DNA of 64,000 nucleotides from assembly GCA_965262605.1 (NCBI GenBank), contig CBDHFN010000003.1:1550001-1614000 (forward strand), in the 5' to 3' direction. Shown here piece by piece: positions 8,634-16,848 of this stretch (positions are counted from its first letter, which is position 1; each line of letters opens with the position of its first letter). The notes under the pieces are model-generated. The model did not search any database and was not told where the DNA came from. It saw nothing but the letters and a program-made list of their open reading frames with translations. This DNA comes from CBDHFN01 sp965262605. GTDB taxonomy: Bacteria > Pseudomonadota > Alphaproteobacteria > JASGCL01. The translations under genes were made by a program, and so were the position numbers.

Positions 8634-10511
8634 ATGGCAGGCACTATATCATCAGCAATTACTTTTGCCGTTTCATCGCTTCAAGCTTTGAATAAGCAAA
8701 TTGGGCTGACTTCAAATAATATATCAAACGCAACAAATGATACTTATAATTATGAATCAGCGAACACTCAAAGCCAGCCAATTGGCGGGGTTTTAATTGC
8801 TAAAACCGTTCGTTCAACTGATGATGTATTGCAACGCGCCGAATTAACCGCGACCGCTCAAGCTGGTTATGCGGGGCAAGAAAAAGAACTTGCCGATACC
8901 ATTGAAGGGGCATTAGGCACAAGCAATGGGGCAACGATTTTAGTGGATAAATTCCAGAAATTTCAAAATACTTGGCAAGATTTTCAAGCAACCCCCGAAA
9001 TTGTTGGTGTGGAAAAAGCCGTGCAAAATGCGGGCGAAGATTTAGTCAATGAAATTACCAGACTAAATAGCTTCTTAAACGAAAGCCAAGTCAAGTGGAA
9101 TTTTCAAGTTCGCGATCAAGTTAATTCCGTCAATAAATTATTAAAAGATATATATCAATTAAATTTTGATGTCGTATACGCCCAAGGGCATAATGGCAAT
9201 GTCGGTTCCATTCAAAATGAGCGCGACAGCAAATTAGTTGAATTATCCAAATTTTTATCATTCAAAACTTACAAGGAAGAAAATGGCGCAATTTTAGTTT
9301 ATAATAATTCCGCCGCGCTTGTTTCCAATAATTACGCACAATTTGCTTATAACGAAAACACCACGGAATTATTGCGCACGGACATTAAAATCACCGATGA
9401 TTACGCAAGACGCGTTGGTGGTGGCTCGCTTGAAGCTTTACTTAAAGGGGTTTCAAATCGGGCGGTTGATATTGCCGACCCAAACCCCAATATCGCCATT
9501 ATTGAAAAACTTAAAACCCGCCTTGAATCCTTAGTTTATGAATTTAAAGAAACTGCCAAAGTTCATTCAGATTTCAGCTCAATCATCAAAGGTGCGGATA
9601 CGGATAAACTGATTCAAACCAATAATGGCATTAAAGCTGGCACATTCATCGTGCAATTGCAATTAAAAGGCACGGGTGCACCTGAAGGCGGACACAGCGT
9701 CAGCGTGCCAATTACCGCCGCCACCACCATTGGTGATTTTAAAACCGCATTGCAAACACAACTTACAACAAGTAACCCGAAATATGCGTTTGAATGGACT
9801 GGACGCGGACAATTAATTGTTAAATCTACTGATACATTTGATTCTAATACTTTTAAAATTGTAATAAATGATAATACAGGTATTTTTAGCAGCACGAATA
9901 CTATTAAAAACTTACAAATTACTGATGAAGCTAGCTATGTCCCTAATTTTGCAAGTGCATATGCGAATGCCGCCGTCACCGCGGGGCGCAATGAATTAGG
10001 TTTAGATTATGCGCTTAAAAAAGTTGCGGTTAATCCATTAGCACCAACCGCAACCGAACTTACTAACGCCAAAGCGCAAAGTAATTTCTTTTTTACTAAT
10101 CCAAGCACGGGTTTTTCTTTGGGGAATTTTTCATTAAACCCCAATTTTTCTGACCGCGTTGACCCGCCTTTAATCAAAAGACTTGCCCCGAATGCCATAG
10201 TTGATAGCTTGACTTCGGGCACGCGCAATTTGATTAACACAGGCATTAATATTCAAAATCAATCATATTTGCAAATTGCAATCGGCGTAATAAATAATGT
10301 ATTGACCCAATCAAAAGTTATTTCAGATACATATAAACAATATGAACAAGTGCGCAATGAAACCCATATTGATTTGCGTCAAAAAGTCGGCGTAAATTTA
10401 GATAGCGAATTATCAAAACTTACCGTTTATCAAAATTCATATGCCGCAACCGCAAGAGTTATTTCAGTTTCTTCGGAATTAATGCAAGAGTTAATAAATT
10501 TAATTAGGTAA
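8634..10511 (+). CDS. flgK: Flagellar hook-associated protein 1, FlgK
   Basis: First hook-filament junction protein, 625 residues. The N-terminal helix 'SSLQALNKQIGLTSNNISNATNDTY' corresponds to the flagellar rod/hook signature region, although the usual N-T-P-G-Y core is replaced by N-D-T-Y-N. The C-terminal block 'VNLDSELSKLTVYQNSYAATARVI' followed by 'SSELMQELINLIR' is the typical FlgK/HAP1 terminus that builds the coiled-coil core. The central part is variable and surface-exposed. FlgL, the usual next gene, is missing: the flgK stop overlaps the end of an opposite-strand gene by 8 bases. Confidence 0.93.
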   Translation: MAGTISSAITFAVSSLQALNKQIGLTSNNISNATNDTYNYESANTQSQPIGGVLIAKTVRSTDDVLQRAELTATAQAGYAGQEKELADTIEGALGTSNGATILVDKFQKFQNTWQDFQATPEIVGVEKAVQNAGEDLVNEITRLNSFLNESQVKWNFQVRDQVNSVNKLLKDIYQLNFDVVYAQGHNGNVGSIQNERDSKLVELSKFLSFKTYKEENGAILVYNNSAALVSNNYAQFAYNENTTELLRTDIKITDDYARRVGGGSLEALLKGVSNRAVDIADPNPNIAIIEKLKTRLESLVYEFKETAKVHSDFSSIIKGADTDKLIQTNNGIKAGTFIVQLQLKGTGAPEGGHSVSVPITAATTIGDFKTALQTQLTTSNPKYAFEWTGRGQLIVKSTDTFDSNTFKIVINDNTGIFSSTNTIKNLQITDEASYVPNFASAYANAAVTAGRNELGLDYALKKVAVNPLAPTATELTNAKAQSNFFFTNPSTGFSLGNFSLNPNFSDRVDPPLIKRLAPNAIVDSLTSGTRNLINTGINIQNQSYLQIAIGVINNVLTQSKVISDTYKQYEQVRNETHIDLRQKVGVNLDSELSKLTVYQNSYAATARVISVSSELMQELINLIR

Positions 10512-11472
10512 GAAATATTGCCATAAATTTATCTAAACTAATATATTGCGGAATATTTTTATCGCTAATATAGCCACTTACCGCGCAATTTTCATGACCA
10601 CCGCCAAAAATTTTAATATTTTCATGCCAATTCACATCGCGTTTGTGATAATTTTGCCCAAAAATTAAATTGGCGCGCCCAATTACCATCACATCAAAAT
10701 CTTGTAAATGGGCAAATTCAGGGGAATCAGTAATTATCACGGCTTGTTTGGTGAAATTTTCTGCGCTCATCATTACTTGAATTAATTCGGTATCAAGTTC
10801 GGGTGAATTAATTTTAAGCAAGGCGATATTGCCAAATATTTCAGGAATTTGCGGGTGATATGATTGTGGAATTATTTTCACTTCAATCTTGCCAAAGAAT
10901 TTCTGGGCAATATAATCAGATAAATAAAAACAATTAAACACATTGGATTTAAATTTATCACTAAGCGCAAATGGCGCAATTAATCCCCATTGCAATCGCG
11001 GCATTTTAGAAAATAATTGGCATTGCTTGTTAAGAATTTCTAGATATTCAAAATATTCGGGCGATTCATAACCGCAAAACCAATAATTTGGTGAATTTGC
11101 ATCAATTATAACTAAATCATTGTCAAAAAGAATTTTTTGTGCGCTAAGACATGCGCTCATTAAATTTTGCGCCAAAATTTTTTGCCCGAACTTATATTGC
11201 GCTAAATAATAATCATCTAAACCAATAATTGTGATTTTCTTGCTTAATAATAATGGATTAACCACAAAATTAGTGCGCAAATGGTTGATATTTGGCGGCT
11301 GCATACCATATAAAGCCGAATAATTGCTAATTTCATCGCCGAAACACCATGCTTGGATTTCAACTAATTCTTTGTCATAAACCTTGGATAGCCATGAAAA
11401 TTTTTCGTCCTTAAGCCAAAATTTAAATTCTTGGTGATTAAAAAAAGGAAAATTTATTAAAATTTTGCCCAT
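10504..11472 (-). CDS. Protein of unknown function downstream of glmM
   Basis: A 322-residue protein that I do not recognise. The frame extends to 11529, but the ATG at 11472 begins 1 base after the glmM stop and is the natural coupled start. No signal peptide or membrane helix is seen. The sequence is rich in aromatic residues; visible landmarks are 'ITIIGLDDYYLAQYKFGQ' near residue 80, 'DLVIIDANSPNYWFCGYESP' near 120 and a C-terminal 'IFGGGHENCAVSGY' with His and Cys that could bind metal or be catalytic. The tight coupling to glmM suggests a role linked to envelope precursor supply, but this is only inference. Confidence 0.7.
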   Translation of the reverse strand: MGKILINFPFFNHQEFKFWLKDEKFSWLSKVYDKELVEIQAWCFGDEISNYSALYGMQPPNINHLRTNFVVNPLLLSKKITIIGLDDYYLAQYKFGQKILAQNLMSACLSAQKILFDNDLVIIDANSPNYWFCGYESPEYFEYLEILNKQCQLFSKMPRLQWGLIAPFALSDKFKSNVFNCFYLSDYIAQKFFGKIEVKIIPQSYHPQIPEIFGNIALLKINSPELDTELIQVMMSAENFTKQAVIITDSPEFAHLQDFDVMVIGRANLIFGQNYHKRDVNWHENIKIFGGGHENCAVSGYISDKNIPQYISLDKFMAIFLT

Positions 11473-11473
11473 T

Positions 11474-12817
11474 TTACAAAATAATTTGGGCAATTTTTGT
11501 GCGAATTTCTTGCACAATTTCTTTGGCAATTTTTTCTTGGGGCGATTCCGCCATGATGCGAATCACGGGTTCAGTGCCAGATTTACGCACAAGAATTCGC
11601 CCATTCCCGTTAATTTTTTGTTCCATTTTAGTCAAAAATTTTTGATATTCTGGGTCTTTTAAAACTTCACCCGCATTTTCACAACGAATTTTTTCCATAT
11701 ATTGCGGCACAGATTCATAAATTTTGCTTAATTCAAACAATGATTTTTGTTCCTTGACCATCACGGCTAAAACTTGCAAAGACGCGATTAAACCATCGCC
11801 AGTCGTGCCAAAATCCTTTAAAATCACATGACCAGATTGCTCCGCCCCTAAATTACCAACATTTTTTATCATTTGTTCGGTGATATATTTATCGCCAACA
11901 TTCGTGCGCACAAAATCTAAATTTTGCGATTTAAGAAATAATTCTAAGCCAAGGTTGCTCATGATTGTGCCAATTACAGAACCTTGCAGAATCCCTTGCT
12001 TTGCCCAAGAATGCGCAATAATTCCCAAAATTTTATCACCATCAATAATATGCCCGCGATTGTCGGATAAAATAACCCTATCCGCATCGCCGTCAAGCGC
12101 AATACCAATATGCGCATGTTCACGATAAGTTTGAATGCGCATTTTTTCTGGGGAAACTGCGCCGCATTCTTCATTAATATTTGTGCCATTTGGGCTGACA
12201 TTTATCGGCACGACTTCGGCACCTAATTCATATAAGATTTTAGGGGCAACATCATATGACGCACCATGGGCGCAATCTATAACAATCTTCAAGCCATCTA
12301 ATCTTACTTGTTTTGCCAAAGTGGATTTTGCAAATTCAATATATCGCCCTTGGGCATCGTCCAATCGCTTGGCGCGCCCTAATTCTTCGGCTTTGGCGTA
12401 TGAAAAATCATTATTAAAAACGCCATTTTCAATTGCTTCTTCCATTTGTTGTGAAATTTTATAACCATTTGCGCCAAAAATCTTTATGCCATTATCACAA
12501 TAAGGGTTATGCGAAGCCGAAATCATTACCCCCAAATCGGCACGCATTGACTGCGTAAGCATTGCCAAACCCGGCGTGGGAATTGGTCCAACCAAAACCA
12601 CATCCATGCCTGCGGCTATAAAGCCACTAACCATAGCAGGTTCAACCATATAGCCTGATAATCTTGTATCCTTACCAATGACTACGCGGTGGCGATGATT
12701 GCCAGTTTTCGCAAATTGCCCCGCAACCAGCGCAACTTTGGTTAATATATCACAAGTAATCGGATAGCTATTCGCTAAGCCACGAATCCCATCTGTGCCG
12801 AATAATTTTTTTGTCAT
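11474..12817 (-). CDS. glmM: Phosphoglucosamine mutase GlmM
   Basis: Converts glucosamine-6-phosphate to glucosamine-1-phosphate, feeding UDP-GlcNAc for peptidoglycan and LPS. 447 residues, the usual length. N-terminal 'KLFGTDGIRGLAN', the active-site phosphoserine loop 'GVMISASHNPYCDNGIKIFG' near residue 97-116, the metal loop 'ALDGDADRVIL' near 240, the sugar loop 'LGAEQSGHVI' and the phosphate loop 'VRKSGTEPVIRIM' near the C-terminus are all intact. FtsH and folP, frequent neighbours in other bacteria, are absent. Confidence 0.97.
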   Translation of the reverse strand: MTKKLFGTDGIRGLANSYPITCDILTKVALVAGQFAKTGNHRHRVVIGKDTRLSGYMVEPAMVSGFIAAGMDVVLVGPIPTPGLAMLTQSMRADLGVMISASHNPYCDNGIKIFGANGYKISQQMEEAIENGVFNNDFSYAKAEELGRAKRLDDAQGRYIEFAKSTLAKQVRLDGLKIVIDCAHGASYDVAPKILYELGAEVVPINVSPNGTNINEECGAVSPEKMRIQTYREHAHIGIALDGDADRVILSDNRGHIIDGDKILGIIAHSWAKQGILQGSVIGTIMSNLGLELFLKSQNLDFVRTNVGDKYITEQMIKNVGNLGAEQSGHVILKDFGTTGDGLIASLQVLAVMVKEQKSLFELSKIYESVPQYMEKIRCENAGEVLKDPEYQKFLTKMEQKINGNGRILVRKSGTEPVIRIMAESPQEKIAKEIVQEIRTKIAQIIL

Positions 12818-12861
12818 GCAAATTGATAATGCAAATTTCGTGCAAAATTCAATCTAAAAAA

Positions 12862-13971
12862 TTATAAACTAGCAGGGTCAACAAATTTTAATCCAAATTC
12901 CGAAGCAACGGGCGAATATGTGCAATGCCCATTCGCAATATTTAAACCATTCATTAAATGTTTATTATCGCTAATTGCTTTTTTCCAGCCTTTATTCGCA
13001 ATTTCAACCGCAAAAGGCAGAGTCGCATTATTCAACGCACGGGTGGAAGTTTGCGCCACGGCACCGGGCATGTTAGTCACGCAATAGTGAATCACGCCAT
13101 CAACATTATACACGGGATTTTCGTGTGAAGTTGGTTTGGAAGTTTCAAAGCAACCGCCTTGGTCAATCGCAATATCAACAACGACAGAACCAGCGCGCAT
13201 AGATTTAATCATTTCCTTGCTAACAACTTTGGGTGCTGCGGCACCGGGAATTAATACAGCGCCAATGACTAAGTCCGCTTCGCTAACATGGCGGGCAATT
13301 TCAGCACGACTGGCGTAAGCAGTTTTTAATCTGCCGTTAAATGCCTCGTCTAAATATGCTAATCTTTCACCAGATTTATCTAAAACCACAACATCAGCTA
13401 ATAAGCCCATCGCCATTCTTGCCGCCGCTGTGCCCGAAATACCGCCACCTACGATAACAACTTTGCCAGAAGTCACGCCAGATACGCCACCTAGCAATAC
13501 GCCAGAACCGCCTTGGCGTTTTTCTAAATAATGCGCGCCCACTTGAATGGACATGCGCCCTGCTACTTCGCTCATCGGGGCTAACAAAGGCAATCTGCCA
13601 TTTTTGTCAGTCACAGTTTCATACGCAATACAAATTGCCCCAGATTTTAATAACCCTTCGGTTTGTGTTTTATCAGCCGCTAAATGCAGATATGTATATA
13701 AAATTTGACCGGGACGCAAAGCCGCAATTTCCGATGGTTGAGGCTCTTTAACCTTAATAATCATATCGCATTTTGCAAAAATTTCAGACATATTGGGGGC
13801 AATTTTGCAACCAGCTTTTATATATGCTTCATCGCTATAACCAATTCCTGCGCCAGCCATGGTTTCAATCAAAACTTGATGACCATTTGCGACTAATTCC
13901 GCCGCAGAATTCGGTGTCAAGCCAACGCGGTATTCGTGATTTTTAATTTCTTTGGGTGTTCCTATTAACAT
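12862..13971 (-). CDS. ald: Alanine dehydrogenase
   Basis: NAD-dependent oxidative deamination of L-alanine to pyruvate and ammonium, or the reverse. 369 residues, family length. The start 'MLIGTPKEIKNHEYRVGLTP' is diagnostic; the NAD Rossmann loop 'VIVGGGISGTAAARMA' lies near residue 170-185, followed by 'VVVLDKSGERLAYLDE'. Catalytic Lys ('VKEPQPSE' region, about residue 74) and His ('YTYLHLAAD', about 96) are present. The gene is divergent from umuDC and shares a 157-base upstream region with it. Confidence 0.96.
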   Translation of the reverse strand: MLIGTPKEIKNHEYRVGLTPNSAAELVANGHQVLIETMAGAGIGYSDEAYIKAGCKIAPNMSEIFAKCDMIIKVKEPQPSEIAALRPGQILYTYLHLAADKTQTEGLLKSGAICIAYETVTDKNGRLPLLAPMSEVAGRMSIQVGAHYLEKRQGGSGVLLGGVSGVTSGKVVIVGGGISGTAAARMAMGLLADVVVLDKSGERLAYLDEAFNGRLKTAYASRAEIARHVSEADLVIGAVLIPGAAAPKVVSKEMIKSMRAGSVVVDIAIDQGGCFETSKPTSHENPVYNVDGVIHYCVTNMPGAVAQTSTRALNNATLPFAVEIANKGWKKAISDNKHLMNGLNIANGHCTYSPVASEFGLKFVDPASL

Positions 13972-14071
13972 GTATATTTCCTTAATGGTTAATGAATATG
14001 CGCTTTATTATTCATAAAATACCGAACTTTGCAAGAGCCAGTATTAAATGATAATATAAGCCAGCAAAAAA

Positions 14072-14086
14072 GAACAAAATAAGAAA
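14072..14086 (+). promoter_or_regulatory. Possible LexA (SOS) box upstream of umuDC
   Basis: GAAC-N7-GAAA, one base short of the reverse complement of the alphaproteobacterial SOS box GTTC-N7-GTTC. It ends 6 bases upstream of the -35 hexamer of the umuD promoter. A second near match, GAAC-N7-GAGC, is at 14024-14038. Each has one mismatch, and in AT-rich DNA such near matches can arise by chance, so only their position in front of umuDC gives them weight. Confidence 0.38.
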
Positions 14087-14092
14087 ATTATA

Positions 14093-14121
14093 TTGACAAC
14101 GACATTAAAATGGGGTATAAA
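14093..14121 (+). promoter_or_regulatory. Sigma-70-type promoter of umuDC
   Basis: TTGACA at 14093-14098, a 17-base spacer, and TATAAA at 14116-14121, close to the ideal housekeeping promoter. Transcription would start about 14128, directly at the ATG at 14129, so the umuD message may be leaderless. This argues against translation from the TTG at 14093, which is the -35 hexamer itself. Confidence 0.75.
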
Positions 14122-14128
14122 AAGAACT

Positions 14129-14518
14129 ATGCAAATACAAATGATGAGTGAAAGAAAATCTACTGGCTTCCCTTCGCCCGCCGAACCTTATGCCGAGGGG
14201 GCATTGGACTTAAACGAACTAATTAAAACGCACCCGTTCGCCAGTTATTATTTACGGGTAAGTGGCGAATCTATGGCACAAAGCGGTATTTTTTCTGGCG
14301 ATATTGTGCTTGTGGATCGTTCTTTGTCGCCCCAATCAGGCGACATAATAATTGCGCAACATGATGACGAATTAATGATTCGGCGGTTAAGTATTCACCA
14401 TAATATAATTTCTTTATTAACCGAATCGGCGAATTATCCGCCCATTATTTTGCAAATAAGCCAAGAATTACAATGTTTTGGCGTGGTGCGCGCCATTATT
14501 CGCAAATTGAAAAATTAA
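14129..14518 (+). CDS. umuD: UmuD-like S24 peptidase-fold protein lacking the catalytic lysine
   Basis: Accessory subunit of DNA polymerase V. From the ATG at 14129 it has 129 residues; ATGs at 14141 and 14144 are alternatives. The family core is clear: 'GFPSPAEPYAE' after the cleavage site, nucleophile Ser48 in 'GESMAQSG', and 'FGVV' near the end. Two features are odd. The catalytic Lys (Lys97 of the E. coli protein, in T-V-K-K-L) is Arg85 here, in 'LMIRRL'. The scissile site, Cys24-Gly25 in E. coli, is Thr12-Gly13, and only about 12 residues or fewer precede it, so the product resembles processed UmuD'. It is followed after 1 base by umuC. Confidence 0.85.
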   Translation: MQIQMMSERKSTGFPSPAEPYAEGALDLNELIKTHPFASYYLRVSGESMAQSGIFSGDIVLVDRSLSPQSGDIIIAQHDDELMIRRLSIHHNIISLLTESANYPPIILQISQELQCFGVVRAIIRKLKN

Positions 14519-14519
14519 C

Positions 14520-15788
14520 ATGTTTATTTTAATTGATTGCAACAGCTTTTACGCATCATGCGAACGGGTTTTTCGCCCCGATTGGCATCATCGCCCCGTT
14601 ATAGTCTTATCAAATAATGACGGATGCGTGATTGCAATGTCCAAGGAAGCAAAGCAATTGGGCATTCCAATGGGCGCGCCCATGCACGAAATTCGCCATT
14701 TATGCCAAACCCATAAAATTGTGGTTTGTTCCAGTAATTACGCGTTATATGCCGATATATCACGGCGCGTCATGGGAATTATTGCGCAATTATCATCAGA
14801 AAAAAACATGAATATGGAGATATATTCCATTGACGAAGCATTCTTGCATTGCCCGAATTACGAAGAAAATTTCCAAAATGGTTTTCGTGAATTTGCCCAT
14901 GAATTGCATCATAAAATTTGGCAATATACAGGGATTCCCGTTTCAATTGGGGTTGCGCCGACTAAAACTTTAGCAAAAATGGCAAATAAAATGGCGAAAT
15001 CAAAGCACCATTATTTTGTGGAATTAAACCAAGAACAAACCATTACCCAAGCCTTAAAATCAACCAAAATTGGTGATGTTTGGGGGATAGGCAGGGCAAA
15101 TCTGCCCTTAGTGCAAGCGCATGGCGTGTTTAATGCCCATGATTTTATCCAAAAGCGCGGTGATTGGGTAAAATCTAAAATGACCATTCAAGGTTTGCGC
15201 ATTTGGTATGAATTGCAAGGCACAGCTTGTTATCAAATAAACACGCAACCCGAACCGCAAAAAAATCGGCTTATCAGCCGTTCGTTGCAACCAGAAGTCC
15301 AAGATTATCAAAAATTAAGCATGATTATTGGGCAATTCGCCCATGATTTAGCGGAAAAATTGCGCGAAAATCAGCAATATTGTCAAGCTATATCAGTTTT
15401 TATCGCAACGAATCAATTTCGTGGTAATTATCGCCAAGATTCTGTTTTATATAATTTTAGTGAAGCTTGCAACCATACGCAAATTATCCGCAATGCTTGT
15501 TTGGAAATATTGCCTAAAATATTTAAATATGGCGTTAGTTATAAGCGGGTTGGCATTATCGCCCATAATTTATGCAAAAGCAACCAATCGCAATTATCTT
15601 TATTCACGAATCATTGCCATGAAAACGATAAATTAATGATAAGCATGGATAAGTTAAACCAAAAATTCGGCAAAAACACCATAAATTTTGGGGCAAAATA
15701 CCAAACTTCCACGCAAAAAATTACGACTCAAAACCATTTAAGCCCCAAATACACAACTAATTGGCAAGAAATACGGAAAATATCTTAA
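14520..15788 (+). CDS. umuC: DNA polymerase V catalytic subunit UmuC
   Basis: Y-family translesion polymerase, 422 residues. Catalytic acidic residues are visible as Asp6 in 'FILIDCNSFYASCERVF' and Asp105-Glu106 in 'SIDEAFL'. The steric region 'VLSNNDGCVIAMSKEAKQLGI' (about 29-49) and the helix-hairpin part 'KIGDVWGIGRANL' are typical of UmuC rather than DinB. The C-terminal region after residue 340, including 'QLSLF', a probable beta-clamp-binding peptide, is present. Forms an operon with umuD; together they would copy past DNA lesions and cause damage-induced mutation. Confidence 0.95.
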   Translation: MFILIDCNSFYASCERVFRPDWHHRPVIVLSNNDGCVIAMSKEAKQLGIPMGAPMHEIRHLCQTHKIVVCSSNYALYADISRRVMGIIAQLSSEKNMNMEIYSIDEAFLHCPNYEENFQNGFREFAHELHHKIWQYTGIPVSIGVAPTKTLAKMANKMAKSKHHYFVELNQEQTITQALKSTKIGDVWGIGRANLPLVQAHGVFNAHDFIQKRGDWVKSKMTIQGLRIWYELQGTACYQINTQPEPQKNRLISRSLQPEVQDYQKLSMIIGQFAHDLAEKLRENQQYCQAISVFIATNQFRGNYRQDSVLYNFSEACNHTQIIRNACLEILPKIFKYGVSYKRVGIIAHNLCKSNQSQLSLFTNHCHENDKLMISMDKLNQKFGKNTINFGAKYQTSTQKITTQNHLSPKYTTNWQEIRKIS

Positions 15789-16023
15789 ATAAATTCATAA
15801 ATACGAAAAAAAAAGCTTGATTTTTTTTATAAATCATTTAGATAATCAAACATCAGACAGCAGTGAATTAATTCAATTTTTGATTATTTGACCAAAATAA
15901 TTAATTTAATTCGGTAATATGGAGTTGTGAATCTTATTTCACCTCTTTGATGCTCAATACATAATCATAAATCGCTAACCTCATTTTTGCTGATAATTTC
16001 CAAACAACAACAAAAGTAATTAA
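15789..16023. other. Intergenic region without a visible gene
   Basis: 235 AT-rich bases between umuC and the DUF4167 gene. The only structure noted is an imperfect hairpin at 15922-15945 (GAG-tt-GTGAA / TTCACCTC with a 6-base loop) without a following T run. No convincing promoter hexamers or small reading frame. Confidence 0.5.
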
Positions 16024-16842
16024 ATGAAACCAATGACAAACTGGCGCAATCGCCCAAGAAGCAGAAATCAAAACTCCAATCAAAATAGACAATCAAATTT
16101 TCACCCGTTGCGCTCGCAGCTTGATTCTAATGGACCCGCTGGACGCATCAGGGGCAATGCGCAACAAATTTGCGATAAATATCAAAATCTTGCCCGTGAA
16201 GCCCAAGGCGATGTAGATAGAATACTTCAAGAATCTTTTTGGCAATATGCCGAACATTATCAACGAATGCTGAATGAATTTAGCGATCGCGATAACCGCG
16301 AAAGAGGCGAAAGAGGCGAAATGCGCGAAAGCAATAATGGTGAATCGGATAATTATGAACAACCCAATGAAGATATTGAAATTAATCAACAATATATAGA
16401 TGATGAACCAAGACGATTGGAAAAATCACCCAAAAGCGAAAACGGCAGAAATAACGAAAATCGCGCGGATATGCGAACAAGTGAAATGCGTAGCGATTCA
16501 AGAAATAATGAAAATAGAGGCGAACAGCAACAACGACAATTTCGTCACCCTTATACACGCAATCGCCCGAATCGCTTTGATAGAAGTTTTCGCAATAACG
16601 AAAGCGAATTTAACTCTGATTCAAATTCTTCTGCATTACCCGAACGCAAACGCCCAATTGAGCGAACCGCTGAACGATATGAATCAAAATCCAATGGATA
16701 TGAGCAAGACGATGATGAATTGCCCGGTTTTTTACGCGAAAGATCTTCGGCGGCATCTAACAACCAATCACCGAATGAGCCCACGACAATCAGAAGAAAA
16801 AGAGCCATTAAAATTGCTGATTCCGAAGATTCTATGGAATAA
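16024..16842 (+). CDS. DUF4167 domain protein
   Basis: A 272-residue, very hydrophilic protein. The DUF4167 core lies at about residues 5-90: an Arg/Asn-rich N-terminus, 'QLDSNGPAGRIRGNAQQICDKY' (in part) and 'ESFWQYAEHYQRMLNEF'. The domain is restricted largely to alphaproteobacteria and is of unknown biochemical role; the basic Arg/Asn-rich tract suggests nucleic-acid contact. Residues 95-272 are low-complexity, rich in Arg, Glu, Asn and Ser. It heads a three-gene run with a TipF-like gene (6-base gap) and a HAD-type gene. Confidence 0.85.
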   Translation: MKPMTNWRNRPRSRNQNSNQNRQSNFHPLRSQLDSNGPAGRIRGNAQQICDKYQNLAREAQGDVDRILQESFWQYAEHYQRMLNEFSDRDNRERGERGEMRESNNGESDNYEQPNEDIEINQQYIDDEPRRLEKSPKSENGRNNENRADMRTSEMRSDSRNNENRGEQQQRQFRHPYTRNRPNRFDRSFRNNESEFNSDSNSSALPERKRPIERTAERYESKSNGYEQDDDELPGFLRERSSAASNNQSPNEPTTIRRKRAIKIADSEDSME

Positions 16843-16848
16843 TGCCCA

